From: Bacteroidota bacterium
GTDB taxonomy: Bacteria; Bacteroidota; Ignavibacteria; Ignavibacteriales; Melioribacteraceae
Length of the DNA: 64,000 nt
NCBI GenBank assembly: GCA_018818165.1
Contig: JAHISP010000048.1
Span: 1 to 64,000, forward strand
Direction: 5' to 3'
Positions within the stretch are counted from its first letter, which is position 1; each line of letters starts with the position of its first letter. Of this stretch, positions 1 to 8,744 are shown in pieces. The position numbers were made by a program, and so were the translations under genes. The notes beneath the pieces were generated by a model that was not told the DNA's origin, did not search any database, and was given only the letters and a program-made list of their open reading frames with translations.

Positions 1-836
1 AGATGATAAACTGCATCCCAACTTCCAACATCACTCCAATCAAATTTACCTTTTATCAAGCGCACATTTTTGGAATTTTCCATAATTCCATAATCGATGG
101 AAATGCTCTTAAGTTGGCCATAAACAGTATTTAAAACTTCCTCATAATCACTAGTGCCAATTGATTGTTTAACTGTTTGCAGCCCTTCGTACAAATCCAA
201 CATGTAATTTTCAATCTCACTTAAAATTACATCTGTTCTCCAAATAAACATGCCAGAGTTCCAAAAGAAATCGCCAGCTTCCAAAAATCTTTTTGCGGTA
301 TCTAAATTAGGTTTTTCGGCAAATCTTAATACTTTGTGCAAAGTATCAATTTCATTATCATCAATCTGAATATAACCATAACCAGTATCTGGGCGTGTTG
401 GATTTATTCCAATTGTAACAAGTGTTTTTTCGTTGTATGCAAATTCTGAAGCTTCTTTAATAACATTTTGAAATTCTTCTTTGTCATTGATAAGATGATC
501 GGCTGGTAGCACAACTGTAACAGCATCCTTATGTTTGCTTTCAATAATAATGGAAGCCAAACCTATTGCTGCAGCTGTATTCTTTCCAAATGGCTCCTCA
601 ATTATATTTTCACTTGGTAATTGAGAAAGTTGTTTAATTATTAATTCTTTTTGAACTTTATTTGTAACAATATAAATATTTTCATTTTTAACCAAGCCAT
701 TCATTCTTTCAACAGTATTCTGAATCATTGAATTTTCACTAAAAATATTCAATAATTGCTTAGGTTCTTTTGCTCTACTTTTAGGCCAAAATCTTGAACC
801 GACGCCTCCAGCCATTATTACTGTTACTAATTCCAT
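1..836 (-). CDS. Mannose-1-phosphate guanylyltransferase (partial, C-terminus off the window)
   Basis: Translating back from the ATG at 836 gives a nucleotidyltransferase beginning MELVTVIMAGGVGSRFWP, followed by EPKQLL and later FAEKPN. These are the nucleotide-binding and sugar-binding signatures of GDP-mannose pyrophosphorylases, which make GDP-mannose from GTP and mannose-1-phosphate in the cytoplasm for surface glycans. About 278 codons are visible of a usual ~350, so the C-terminal beta-helix is missing only because the window ends. It starts 2 nt after the stop of the upstream unknown gene, so the two are probably co-transcribed. Other hexose-1-phosphate nucleotidyltransferases are possible, but FWPxSR with EPKQ favours the mannose type. 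Confidence 0.9.
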   Translation of the reverse strand, partial: MELVTVIMAGGVGSRFWPKSRAKEPKQLLNIFSENSMIQNTVERMNGLVKNENIYIVTNKVQKELIIKQLSQLPSENIIEEPFGKNTAAAIGLASIIIESKHKDAVTVVLPADHLINDKEEFQNVIKEASEFAYNEKTLVTIGINPTRPDTGYGYIQIDDNEIDTLHKVLRFAEKPNLDTAKRFLEAGDFFWNSGMFIWRTDVILSEIENYMLDLYEGLQTVKQSIGTSDYEEVLNTVYGQLKSISIDYGIMENSKNVRLIKGKFDWSDVGSWDAVYH

Positions 837-838
837 TG

Positions 839-1723
839 CTATCCTTTATTTATTTTTAAAAATCTACCTAAATTTTCTGACTTATTTAGATAATTAGTAA
901 TATTAACATCTTTGCCACGTACTACTGCAACAATAACTATTAGGCACGCTCGTAATGATTCAATTAAATTTCTATCAATTACTATCTTTTTATCTCGGAT
1001 TTTTATTAACGCAGTATAGAAAATTGTATGCATTTCGGTAAGTACTTCAAAGCCAATTTCTTCTGAAAATTCTGCATTTTTTTGCATCTCAACAATAAAT
1101 GGTATAAGTTCCTCATCTTCAACTTTACGTTCTGCAAGAACTTTTAACAAGTTCTCTAATTTACTAATAGGTTTTAAAATTACTTCTTCAAAATCGTCGA
1201 AATTAAATTTGCTTGTACCCTTAACTTCTCCTAAAATCAAATCTTCTTTTAATTCATCTCTTTCAACATCTTCTTTTGTTTGATTTTCCTCAATATATTC
1301 CATTTTGCTTGCAATAAAATTTGAAGGTAATTCAGTTTTAATTGCTCCATAGCCCAAACTAACAGATATTTCCTCGCGAACATTCATCGAGTTGAAAATC
1401 TCGCGTAATTTTTCTGGGGTAACTACATCTAATAAATTACTCAATTCCATAACTAGAATATGCGAATGTTCTTTGAACAAATCACTAAGTCTTAAAAAAT
1501 CAATTGAAGCTGATTTTGTAAACTGAAATGCTTCCCAAAGTTTAATGGCAAATTTAGATAATTCAGTTTTTGATTTCATCTTGCGAATACTTTCTTCCAA
1601 ATTATCACAAAGCATTATTTGCTCGCGTAATATAGCAACAGCTTCAATTTTGTCCGAACTTAATCTTAGATTATTTGAAGCAACTGAAATTGCTTGAATT
1701 ATAAATTGTTTACTAAAATCCAT
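839..1723 (-). CDS. Conserved-looking hypothetical protein, 294 aa
   Basis: I do not recognise this family. The protein is soluble, acidic and predicted mostly helical, with no signal peptide, no membrane segment and no cysteine-rich motif. The middle (about residues 150-185) is very rich in Glu, Asp and Lys and looks like a linker between two helical halves. Its ATG overlaps the alanine racemase stop by one base (TAATG), and its own stop lies 2 nt before the guanylyltransferase start. It is therefore translationally coupled inside an envelope-precursor operon, and a role there is only guilt by association. Confidence 0.75.
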   Translation of the reverse strand: MDFSKQFIIQAISVASNNLRLSSDKIEAVAILREQIMLCDNLEESIRKMKSKTELSKFAIKLWEAFQFTKSASIDFLRLSDLFKEHSHILVMELSNLLDVVTPEKLREIFNSMNVREEISVSLGYGAIKTELPSNFIASKMEYIEENQTKEDVERDELKEDLILGEVKGTSKFNFDDFEEVILKPISKLENLLKVLAERKVEDEELIPFIVEMQKNAEFSEEIGFEVLTEMHTIFYTALIKIRDKKIVIDRNLIESLRACLIVIVAVVRGKDVNITNYLNKSENLGRFLKINKG

Positions 1724-2832
1724 TAAATATATACTCTCGGTACTCTTTTACTAATTCCACAAGTTATTTCGTATGGAATTGTTTTTAAAATATTGCACCA
1801 ATCAATTGCTGTTATTTTTTCATTTTTGGATGTACCAACTAGAATTACTTTATCTCCATATTTTACCGAAGCATTTCCAACATCAAACATAATTCTATCC
1901 ATTGTTACTGTTCCAACTTGAGGATATTTTTTATCCCTAATTATACAAAACATTTTGTTAGTTAATCCACGATTAATTCCATCAGCATAGCCAATCGGAA
2001 CTGAAATTATTTGCGTATCCTCCTTTGTTTTATATCTTCTTCCATAACTTATGGGTGTTCCCTTTGGAAAATTATTTATGGTTGCAACCTCAGAAATTAA
2101 AGACATAACTGGCTTTAATTTTATAGATTCACTTGTTTCACTCGAAGGATAATATCCATACAAAGAAATACCAACTCTAACCATATCAAAATACGATTCT
2201 GGAATGTCAAGTATTGCTGCGCTATTAGCTGAATGAATAATACCAGTATTAATATTTTTCTCTTTTATTAATTTAATTGCATTATTAAATCTGAGCAATT
2301 GAAGCTGTGCAAACATTTTATCTTTCTCGTCCGAGGTAGCAAAATGTGTATAAATTCCATCAATTTGGATCATTTTGTTTTTGCATAACTCAGCAATTAA
2401 ATCAGCAGCTTTTAAGGCTGGAATTCCTACGCGACCCATTCCAGTATCAATATTTATTTGAATTCTAAATTTCTTATTAAATTTATACTTCTTGAGTTTA
2501 TTAATTTCGTTTATACTTGCAACAGTTGGAATTATTTTATTTTTCTGATAATCAATAATTTCATCTATTTTTAATGGTGCAAAAACCAATATTGGAGATG
2601 ATGTAATTTTTTCTTTTCTTAATTCTAAAGCCTCTTCTAATAAAGCTACGCCATAATATACGGGCTTTTTCTCAGATAATGTTTCTAATTGAGTTACTAC
2701 TTTTATCATTCCGTGCCCATAAGCATCAGCTTTCACAACAGCTAAAATCGGTAAATTTCCAACCTTTTTTCTTATATTCAAGTAATTATATTTCAAATTC
2801 AAAAGACTTATTTCAGCCCGTGTTAAGCGCAT
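1723..2832 (-). CDS. alr: Alanine racemase
   Basis: PLP-dependent racemase making D-alanine for peptidoglycan. The N-terminal barrel carries the PLP lysine in AVVKADAYGHG (K34), and the C-terminal domain supplies the second catalytic base in SYGRRY (Y263), matching the Lys/Tyr pair of known enzymes. At 369 aa it has the usual full length, and the GRVG stretch near residue 130 is also typical. It is first in a three-gene minus-strand operon with the unknown protein and the mannose-1-P guanylyltransferase. The start at 2832 is chosen because RLTRAEISL is the normal N-terminus of the family. Confidence 0.96.
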   Translation of the reverse strand: MRLTRAEISLLNLKYNYLNIRKKVGNLPILAVVKADAYGHGMIKVVTQLETLSEKKPVYYGVALLEEALELRKEKITSSPILVFAPLKIDEIIDYQKNKIIPTVASINEINKLKKYKFNKKFRIQINIDTGMGRVGIPALKAADLIAELCKNKMIQIDGIYTHFATSDEKDKMFAQLQLLRFNNAIKLIKEKNINTGIIHSANSAAILDIPESYFDMVRVGISLYGYYPSSETSESIKLKPVMSLISEVATINNFPKGTPISYGRRYKTKEDTQIISVPIGYADGINRGLTNKMFCIIRDKKYPQVGTVTMDRIMFDVGNASVKYGDKVILVGTSKNEKITAIDWCNILKTIPYEITCGISKRVPRVYI

Positions 2833-2991
2833 TATTTTTACATTCCTTTTATTCTAACAAGTTCAAAAATAACATTTTTTTGAGCATAAATGAAAGATGT
2901 GAACAAAAGTTGATTATTTATTTCAATTATTGATTTCATGTATGTATTTTTATATTTTCAATTTAAGTATAACTAAATAATAGGAAGCAAT

Positions 2992-3312
2992 ATGTTAATG
3001 ACAACAACTAATAATATTGAAGGAAAGAGAATTATTAAATATCATGGCTTGGTTTCTGGCGAAGCAATTCTTGGTGCAAATATTTTTAAGGATTTTCTTG
3101 CCGGTATAAGAGATATTGTAGGCGGTAGATCATCAGCTTACGAAAAAGAACTAAGGGCAGCAAAAGACATTGCTATTGAAGAGATGAAAACAGAAGCTAT
3201 TAATTTAGGTGGAAATGCAGTAATAGCTATTGATCTAGATTATGAAACTCTTGGGCAAGGCAGCATGCTTATGGTTACAGCATCTGGAACAGCTGTAACA
3301 ATTGAGGAATAA
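2992..3312 (+). CDS. YbjQ/UPF0145 family heavy-metal-binding-like protein
   Basis: Small 106-aa cytoplasmic protein of the YbjQ (UPF0145) family. Seen are the family hallmarks [25 protein letters not shown] and the G-G-NAV-ID-DYE block near the C-terminus. These proteins form compact pentameric or decameric assemblies, and their function is not settled despite the heavy-metal-binding label. AGGAAG lies 5 nt before the ATG at 2992; an in-frame ATG at 2998 is an alternative start. The gene stands alone and converges on the next minus-strand gene across a shared terminator. Confidence 0.9.
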   Translation: MLMTTTNNIEGKRIIKYHGLVSGEAILGANIFKDFLAGIRDIVGGRSSAYEKELRAAKDIAIEEMKTEAINLGGNAVIAIDLDYETLGQGSMLMVTASGTAVTIEE

Positions 3313-3321
3313 TTAATAACT

Positions 3322-3367
3322 TTAAAAGAGATAAAATATTTTATTCCAAATATTTTATCTCTTTTAA
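3322..3367. terminator. Bidirectional intrinsic terminator
   Basis: A perfect 20-bp inverted repeat (3322-3341 and 3348-3367, 6-nt loop) with A-rich left and T-rich right ends lies between two convergent genes. The right arm includes the last codons of the minus-strand gene, so one hairpin can end transcription from both sides. Confidence 0.75.
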
Positions 3368-4015
3368 CTCATAATTTATTTCGTCATAACCCAATATGGA
3401 CATAGCAAATTGTATTATTCCACTACCTTCTATAGTAGCGTGAAGTTTAACAATACCAATATTTGGAGCTAACCATTGTTGAACTGTGCTAAACTCTCCT
3501 CCACTATCTTTAATAAACATTTCCACTTTTAAGGTTTTATATTTTCCTGCTGGAACTATTATTTCTTCTTCAGCTACAACTTTTCCTTTAATAACAATTG
3601 TAGTAGTGTCTCCATTTTTTATTTGCAAGCCTTCCCACTTCCATTCATTTCCCAAAATTAATGGATTTGGTAACTGTAAAGCAGGCGTGGAATATGTGAT
3701 ATTTACTCGAGATGAAAATAGAAATAAAACGTCGACATTTTGTTCAGTTCTTAATAAATAAACTCCATTTTTTAGTTTAGCAAAAGTCTGTATATATTGA
3801 AATTTATCAGCCAAATTAAAAACTTTAAAAGAATCGTTTTCTATTCTAAATTGTTTTGTTGTTTCGCCAATATTGGAATCAAAAACTAATTCCATTTTTT
3901 CATCGAATGGAAAATATTCTGAACCGTACTCTGTTTTGATTATATCATTTGGTAATTGTTGCGAGCAAACAACTGATGATACTAGCAACATGGATATAAG
4001 AAGTTTAATTTTCAA
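3341..4015 (-). CDS. Secreted hypothetical protein, 224 aa
   Basis: The N-terminus is a clear signal peptide (MKIKLLISMLLVSSVVCSQQ): basic start, hydrophobic core, likely cleavage just before QQ. The cysteine lacks a good lipobox, so a lipoprotein is less likely. The rest is beta-rich and carries no motif I recognise; the PAGKYKTLKVE segment resembles beta-sandwich proteins of unknown function common in Bacteroidota and Ignavibacteria. It probably acts in the periplasm or outside the cell. It converges with the YbjQ gene. Confidence 0.7.
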   Translation of the reverse strand: MKIKLLISMLLVSSVVCSQQLPNDIIKTEYGSEYFPFDEKMELVFDSNIGETTKQFRIENDSFKVFNLADKFQYIQTFAKLKNGVYLLRTEQNVDVLFLFSSRVNITYSTPALQLPNPLILGNEWKWEGLQIKNGDTTTIVIKGKVVAEEEIIVPAGKYKTLKVEMFIKDSGGEFSTVQQWLAPNIGIVKLHATIEGSGIIQFAMSILGYDEINYELKEIKYLE

Positions 4016-4083
4016 TTATACTACTCCAAAATTTTACTTATAAATAACAGGTACATATAAATAGTTTATTAAATTGATATTTA

Positions 4084-4116
4084 CAAAAAAAACGAGTTCC
4101 TAAATTTGGAACCCGC
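4084..4116 (-). terminator. Intrinsic terminator of the CotH-family gene
   Basis: On the minus strand GGGTTCC and GGAACTC form a stem around AAATTTA, followed by a run of eight T. It lies about 35 nt after the stop of the CotH-type gene at 4151. Confidence 0.75.
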
Positions 4117-4150
4117 TTTATAAAATAGATAAAGCTAATAAAATTTGACA

Positions 4151-7100
4151 CTATTTTAGCAATATCATTTTCATCGATTTGATAAAATCACCACTTTGTA
4201 ATCTATAAAAATAAATTCCGCTCGACAAGTTCTCTCCACTAATGTTCAAGCTGTAAGTTCCAGCTTTCTGCACATTATTTATTAGCGTTGCAATTTCACG
4301 TCCAAGAATATCAAATATTTTTAATTCAACTTTTCTTTCAACAGGTAAAGAGTATTTAATATATGTAGTTGGATTAAAAGGATTTGGATAATTTTGATAT
4401 AACATAAAATCACTTGGAATATTTCCATCCGTTCCAATTATATTTGAGATTAAATCATCTACTCCAGGTGAGCCGTTTATCGATTCCGACTTTACCCAAT
4501 AAGATGCATTGTTTGGATCACCAGTTGGATTTCTTGTTTCAGAGACTAATGAATATCCATCCCCATCGGCTTCTTCAGGCCATGGCAATTTGTCGTTAAA
4601 GGAAAAATTTAGCACAGTATCGTTTGCGGCATTTATGAACACAATTTTTTCACCGCTATTATCCAATTGCCCAATGAACTCACCATCTGGTAAAAATCCA
4701 TATCTATTATTGAATTCCACGCTGTTGGAGGCAATAATAGTAAATCCTTTTGAAGCTAAGATTGAGCCTTGTGGAAAAATGAATGAGATTCCATTAATGA
4801 AACTACTTTCTGTTAAATTTAATTCTGTAGCTCCAATGTTTTTTAATTCAATAAATTCAAATTCTTTTCCATCAACAGTATCTTGACCTGTAATTTGATC
4901 TAAAGGATGATAATGAAGCTCTGTAATTTTTAAGTTTGATAAGTTTTCATTAATAATAAATTTACTTTCACCTAAAGCACTCCATTTGCTATTTATTAAC
5001 GAACGAGCTTTTATTGTGGTGGTCTCTTCTATTTTTATTGGATTGGTATATAGCTTTGCAGTTGGTGAAACCGAACCGCCCATTGAAGAATTTCCAATTG
5101 TTAAAATCGGAAGAATTAAAAAATCTGAGCTTTGCGGAGAAACGTTAAGTCCATGGATGGATAATATATTTTCTCCATCGTTTAGAATATTTAAATATTG
5201 ATTAAGTTCAAACCGTTCAAAACTATTAGCTTCTAAGAAAGTTGAAGACGCAGAATTCCATGCTAGCGGAGTTGGCGAATTATATTCGGCAACTTTAACT
5301 CCATTTAAATATGCAACAAATCCATCATCAACCATTATATCAAGATTCATAAAATTCATTCTTATAAAATCTTCACTATCAATATTAAAAGGAATTCTTA
5401 TATAACACGAATTATTTGGATTACTACCTGTTTCAAACATATAAGATTTTACATCTAAAGAAATAAATTGATTATAAGTACCATCATTATCATACCCAAC
5501 ACCGCCATTGCTGCCATTGCAAATTAACCAATTGGAATCATTATAATCTAAATCAGTTTTCCAAGCATTACTTTGCTCAGAAGTTGGAACCAAAACTCTT
5601 TTTGTTGATGAAGCAGAAATAACAGATTTACTAAAACTTGTACTACTGCTTGCTGGTGAGTAAGGATCACTTTCATCGGTTGTATAATAAATTTCTCCAT
5701 TTGGAGTGCTAATGGATATTTCGGTTCCTTTGCTTATAATTCCAGCTTGTGCGCTAAATTGAGGTGGAGTTAAATCTGAATATAATTGTTTGTTTTTTAA
5801 TTGGTTTATTACAACATTGTTTCTAGTTGGTAAATAGTCATTTAGAATAAAATTAATTGCGTTATTCCAATCGGTTTTTGTCCTTGGAGTGTATGATTTT
5901 GAATCACCCCAACGAGCAGATTCTGCTACAATTGCAGTTTCAATTTGAGCTTTTCTATCCAAAATTCTCTTTCTATTGTTTTCCTGAGTTAAAGCTCCAT
6001 TATTGAAAAAATGTTTGTATGCGCGGTCTGCAAATCGCAAACGGTAATTATTGTTTTCGGATAATTTTTGGTGAATCCATTGTGGATTTGAATCTTGAAA
6101 ATATTGCCCAGCTGTATAAGGTCCAGTTCTATCCAAACCCATATTATTAAAGAATAGAGTATGTTCAGCATCATGCCTAAAAAATTTAAATCCATCTGGA
6201 TTAACTCTGTTGTAAATTGCATAAAAATTATTTGGGCTATTATTATTTCTAAATCCAGAAATTGGACCGTCAAAATCACCAGTGAAGAATGTAATAATCA
6301 TATAATCTATTAAATTATCCACATCCAATAATTTTTCATATTGCGAGTTTGGCGATAAATCAGTGTTTAGTCCCTGTATTTTAAAATAGGATTCATCATC
6401 AGAAAAACCTTTTTGTCCAGCATCCCAAAGCTCTTTCCATTTATCCAATGTTCCATCAGTTGCTTCAACATGGTATAAATCAAAATCTTCACCCACATCA
6501 ACTTTAATTACATCATAATCTTCCTCATTTCCACCAAAATATGATTTTGCAAAGGAAGCTTCTGATCTTTCTTGAGTTTGATATAATCCCCAATAAGTAC
6601 CATTAATAAAAAGATGATAAAACCTACTTCGAGTATATGGCTGGTTCATGTCCCGCTGTGTATCACGAGAAAATATTTCTCTAAGAAATGTATTACTTTG
6701 GTCACCATAGTAAGACCAAGAATAATTTTGAGCTGTTCTTAAATCAATCTTATCAAATTCATCAGTACCTTCATTTCCAAATAATGGGTATTTAAGTTCA
6801 TTTTCTCCATATTCTTCATCAAAGAAAAATCGAAAAGCGTGTTTCGGATTGTCGAAATGTCTACTCCATCCTCCACGTATTCTTATTCCACAATTTATCT
6901 GAAACCCTTCTGAACCATCTGGATTAAGTAATTCAAGCGAAGCATGTCTTTCCCATTCCTTGCCATGGAATAGAGAATTTACATAAATACCGCTATCAGG
7001 ATCAAATAAACTTTTCAAATCGGTTATAAGAGATAAGGTTGGAATAGATTGGAATCCATCCTTTATTTGAGCACTATATGCAATATTGTTATAAATATCA

Positions 7101-7576
7101 GGGTCCATACCATAATTAATGTAATGAGCCATTCCATGCGGAAGCCAACCAGCTCCTGGCAAAACATTATCGCGTGATAAAGAATTTATTTTATCAGGAA
7201 ATAAATATGTTTGAGTAACAATATCTGTAACTAAAGTATCAAGAAATGTTGCACATGCGGTTATAATAAATCCAGGCGCATAATCCCTATTTGATGTATT
7301 TGCTGGATTAATTAAAATTGAAGCGGGGGAGTTTTGAACAATTGCTGTTTTAGAAATAGCTGGATTTGTGCCATCTAAAGTATATTTAATTTTTGCATCG
7401 GTAATTTCGCATCTAATTTCTAATACAAATTCCTCATAATAGAAGCCTCTTTCATTAGAAAAAACTAATGCCGATTTTTTTGTAGGATTGGCAAAAATTG
7501 TAATATTAACTAATAATATAATTATTAATGGAATATTTACTAAAACGTTATTAAAATTGAAATGCTTGTTCTTCAT
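4151..7576 (-). CDS. CotH-kinase-family secreted protein with lamin-tail and type IX sorting domains
   Basis: Very large secreted protein (1141 aa from the ATG at 7576, chosen because it directly precedes a signal peptide, MKNKHFNF then a long hydrophobic run). Order of parts: a chitobiase/FN3-like stretch near residues 35-110, a CotH region with NGTYWGLYQTQER (about 330) and HDAEHTLFF (about 468), a second chitobiase-like repeat (EIYYTTDESDP), an LTD-like beta domain (about 930-1010), and a C-terminal sorting domain with NYPNPFNPTT. CotH proteins are atypical kinases of spore coats and also occur as secreted proteins. The sorting domain implies type IX export and surface anchoring. Substrate unknown. 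Confidence 0.87.
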   Translation of the reverse strand: MKNKHFNFNNVLVNIPLIIILLVNITIFANPTKKSALVFSNERGFYYEEFVLEIRCEITDAKIKYTLDGTNPAISKTAIVQNSPASILINPANTSNRDYAPGFIITACATFLDTLVTDIVTQTYLFPDKINSLSRDNVLPGAGWLPHGMAHYINYGMDPDIYNNIAYSAQIKDGFQSIPTLSLITDLKSLFDPDSGIYVNSLFHGKEWERHASLELLNPDGSEGFQINCGIRIRGGWSRHFDNPKHAFRFFFDEEYGENELKYPLFGNEGTDEFDKIDLRTAQNYSWSYYGDQSNTFLREIFSRDTQRDMNQPYTRSRFYHLFINGTYWGLYQTQERSEASFAKSYFGGNEEDYDVIKVDVGEDFDLYHVEATDGTLDKWKELWDAGQKGFSDDESYFKIQGLNTDLSPNSQYEKLLDVDNLIDYMIITFFTGDFDGPISGFRNNNSPNNFYAIYNRVNPDGFKFFRHDAEHTLFFNNMGLDRTGPYTAGQYFQDSNPQWIHQKLSENNNYRLRFADRAYKHFFNNGALTQENNRKRILDRKAQIETAIVAESARWGDSKSYTPRTKTDWNNAINFILNDYLPTRNNVVINQLKNKQLYSDLTPPQFSAQAGIISKGTEISISTPNGEIYYTTDESDPYSPASSSTSFSKSVISASSTKRVLVPTSEQSNAWKTDLDYNDSNWLICNGSNGGVGYDNDGTYNQFISLDVKSYMFETGSNPNNSCYIRIPFNIDSEDFIRMNFMNLDIMVDDGFVAYLNGVKVAEYNSPTPLAWNSASSTFLEANSFERFELNQYLNILNDGENILSIHGLNVSPQSSDFLILPILTIGNSSMGGSVSPTAKLYTNPIKIEETTTIKARSLINSKWSALGESKFIINENLSNLKITELHYHPLDQITGQDTVDGKEFEFIELKNIGATELNLTESSFINGISFIFPQGSILASKGFTIIASNSVEFNNRYGFLPDGEFIGQLDNSGEKIVFINAANDTVLNFSFNDKLPWPEEADGDGYSLVSETRNPTGDPNNASYWVKSESINGSPGVDDLISNIIGTDGNIPSDFMLYQNYPNPFNPTTYIKYSLPVERKVELKIFDILGREIATLINNVQKAGTYSLNISGENLSSGIYFYRLQSGDFIKSMKMILLK

Positions 7577-7737
7577 TTTCAAATTGTTCATTTTTGAATA
7601 AAACACAAAAAGCAATCATTATTAAATCAAACACTTAAAATGAAATAAATTTGAGTAAGCTTTTGTAAAACAAAAATAACCAATTATTAACTTAGTAAGT
7701 ATATTAATGTAAAAAGCAGGGCATAATATTCTATATA

Positions 7738-7770
7738 ACAAAAAACCCCAATCATTTATGAAAGGGGTTT
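7738..7770 (-). terminator. Intrinsic terminator of rpmB
   Basis: AAACCCC (7743-7749) pairs with GGGGTTT (7764-7770). Read on the minus strand, the stem is followed by a T-run, 29 nt after the rpmB stop. Confidence 0.75.
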
Positions 7771-7798
7771 CAAATTTTAAGACAAAATTTTTATTAAA

Positions 7799-8038
7799 TT
7801 ATGCTGCTTTAATTTTACCTTCTCTACAAAGTTTTGCTAGTTGAGCAGTACCATTTTTAGAAATAGTTCTTAATGCACTTGTAGTTAATTTTACAGTAAC
7901 AAATTTATTTAATTCTTGAACCCAAATTCTCTTTTTTTGCAAATTTGGTAAAAATCTTCTTTTTGTCTTATTATGAGCATGTGAAATGCTGCTCCCAGAT
8001 ATTGGTCCAACTCCTGTAACTTCACACTTTCTTGACAT
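7799..8038 (-). CDS. rpmB: 50S ribosomal protein L28
   Basis: 79-aa L28 starting MSRKCEVTG at 8038. A TTG 12 nt further upstream gives an implausible N-terminal extension. The conserved blocks SHAHNKTKRRFLPNLQKKR and VTVKLTTSALRTI are present. Most L28 proteins have this core, and the four-cysteine zinc form is absent here (one Cys near the N-terminus, one near the C-terminus). It is a single gene with its own terminator. Confidence 0.95.
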   Translation of the reverse strand: MSRKCEVTGVGPISGSSISHAHNKTKRRFLPNLQKKRIWVQELNKFVTVKLTTSALRTISKNGTAQLAKLCREGKIKAA

Positions 8039-8125
8039 ATCTCTCTCCAAAATTCATTCTAATCTAATACGAATTCCAAATATAATAAAAAAATATATCA
8101 GTTGTAAAATGAATTAATAATTATT

Positions 8126-8638
8126 TTATTTTGCAACCGTAACAGGGGATGCAATTCTTGCACCTAATTCCTGATCAAGCATATAAAGTCCACTTTTGCT
8201 ATCATCAATTAAATTAAATTTTTGTACTATTTCATTTGCAACAGCCTCTTCTTCAACTTGTTCATCAACATACCATTGTAAAAATGTTCTGGTTGAATGG
8301 TCTCTTTCTTCAATAGCCAAATCTGTAAGTTCGTTTATATTTTTTGTTATATATTCTTCGTGTGCCAGAGCTTCTTGAAATGCTTTTTTAGGAGATTCCC
8401 AGTCAAGCTGTGGCTTATTAATTTGCTCTAATACTACTCTTCCACCAATTTTATGAATAAAATCGAACAACTTCATTGAATGAATATGCTCCTCTTCTGC
8501 TTGTATTCTCATCCATTTTGACATTCCAACTAGATTTATATTTTCAAAATAAGTTGCCATTGATAAATAGAGATATGATGAATATAATTCTCTGTTTAGC
8601 TGTTGGTTTAACGAATTTTCCATTTTTTTTGAAATCAT
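8126..8638 (-). CDS. ftnA: Non-heme ferritin
   Basis: 170-aa four-helix-bundle ferritin. Visible are the first ferroxidase glutamate region (LNRELYSSYLYLSMATYFE), the EEEHIHSMKLFDFI helix with Glu and His ligands, and the C-terminal EEAVANEIV helix. Such proteins oxidise Fe2+ and store it as a mineral in a 24-mer cage in the cytoplasm. The length matches bacterial FtnA, and the absence of a heme-type methionine context argues against bacterioferritin. It is monocistronic, divergent from the GH18 gene, with about 100 nt of AT-rich promoter region between them. Confidence 0.94.
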   Translation of the reverse strand: MISKKMENSLNQQLNRELYSSYLYLSMATYFENINLVGMSKWMRIQAEEEHIHSMKLFDFIHKIGGRVVLEQINKPQLDWESPKKAFQEALAHEEYITKNINELTDLAIEERDHSTRTFLQWYVDEQVEEEAVANEIVQKFNLIDDSKSGLYMLDQELGARIASPVTVAK

Positions 8639-8744
8639 TATTTACCTCAATTTATTAATTTAAATTTGATTAATTTCATTATCTAAAATATTGATTTATT
8701 ATACCATTCTCAATTTACTTAATTGAGACTATAAAAGGACAAAA

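Noticed and set aside
4414-5201. Several open frames on the plus strand across the CotH-family gene
   Set aside because: They are antisense shadows of a gene with clear domains; they lack start signals and have biased, unnatural composition.
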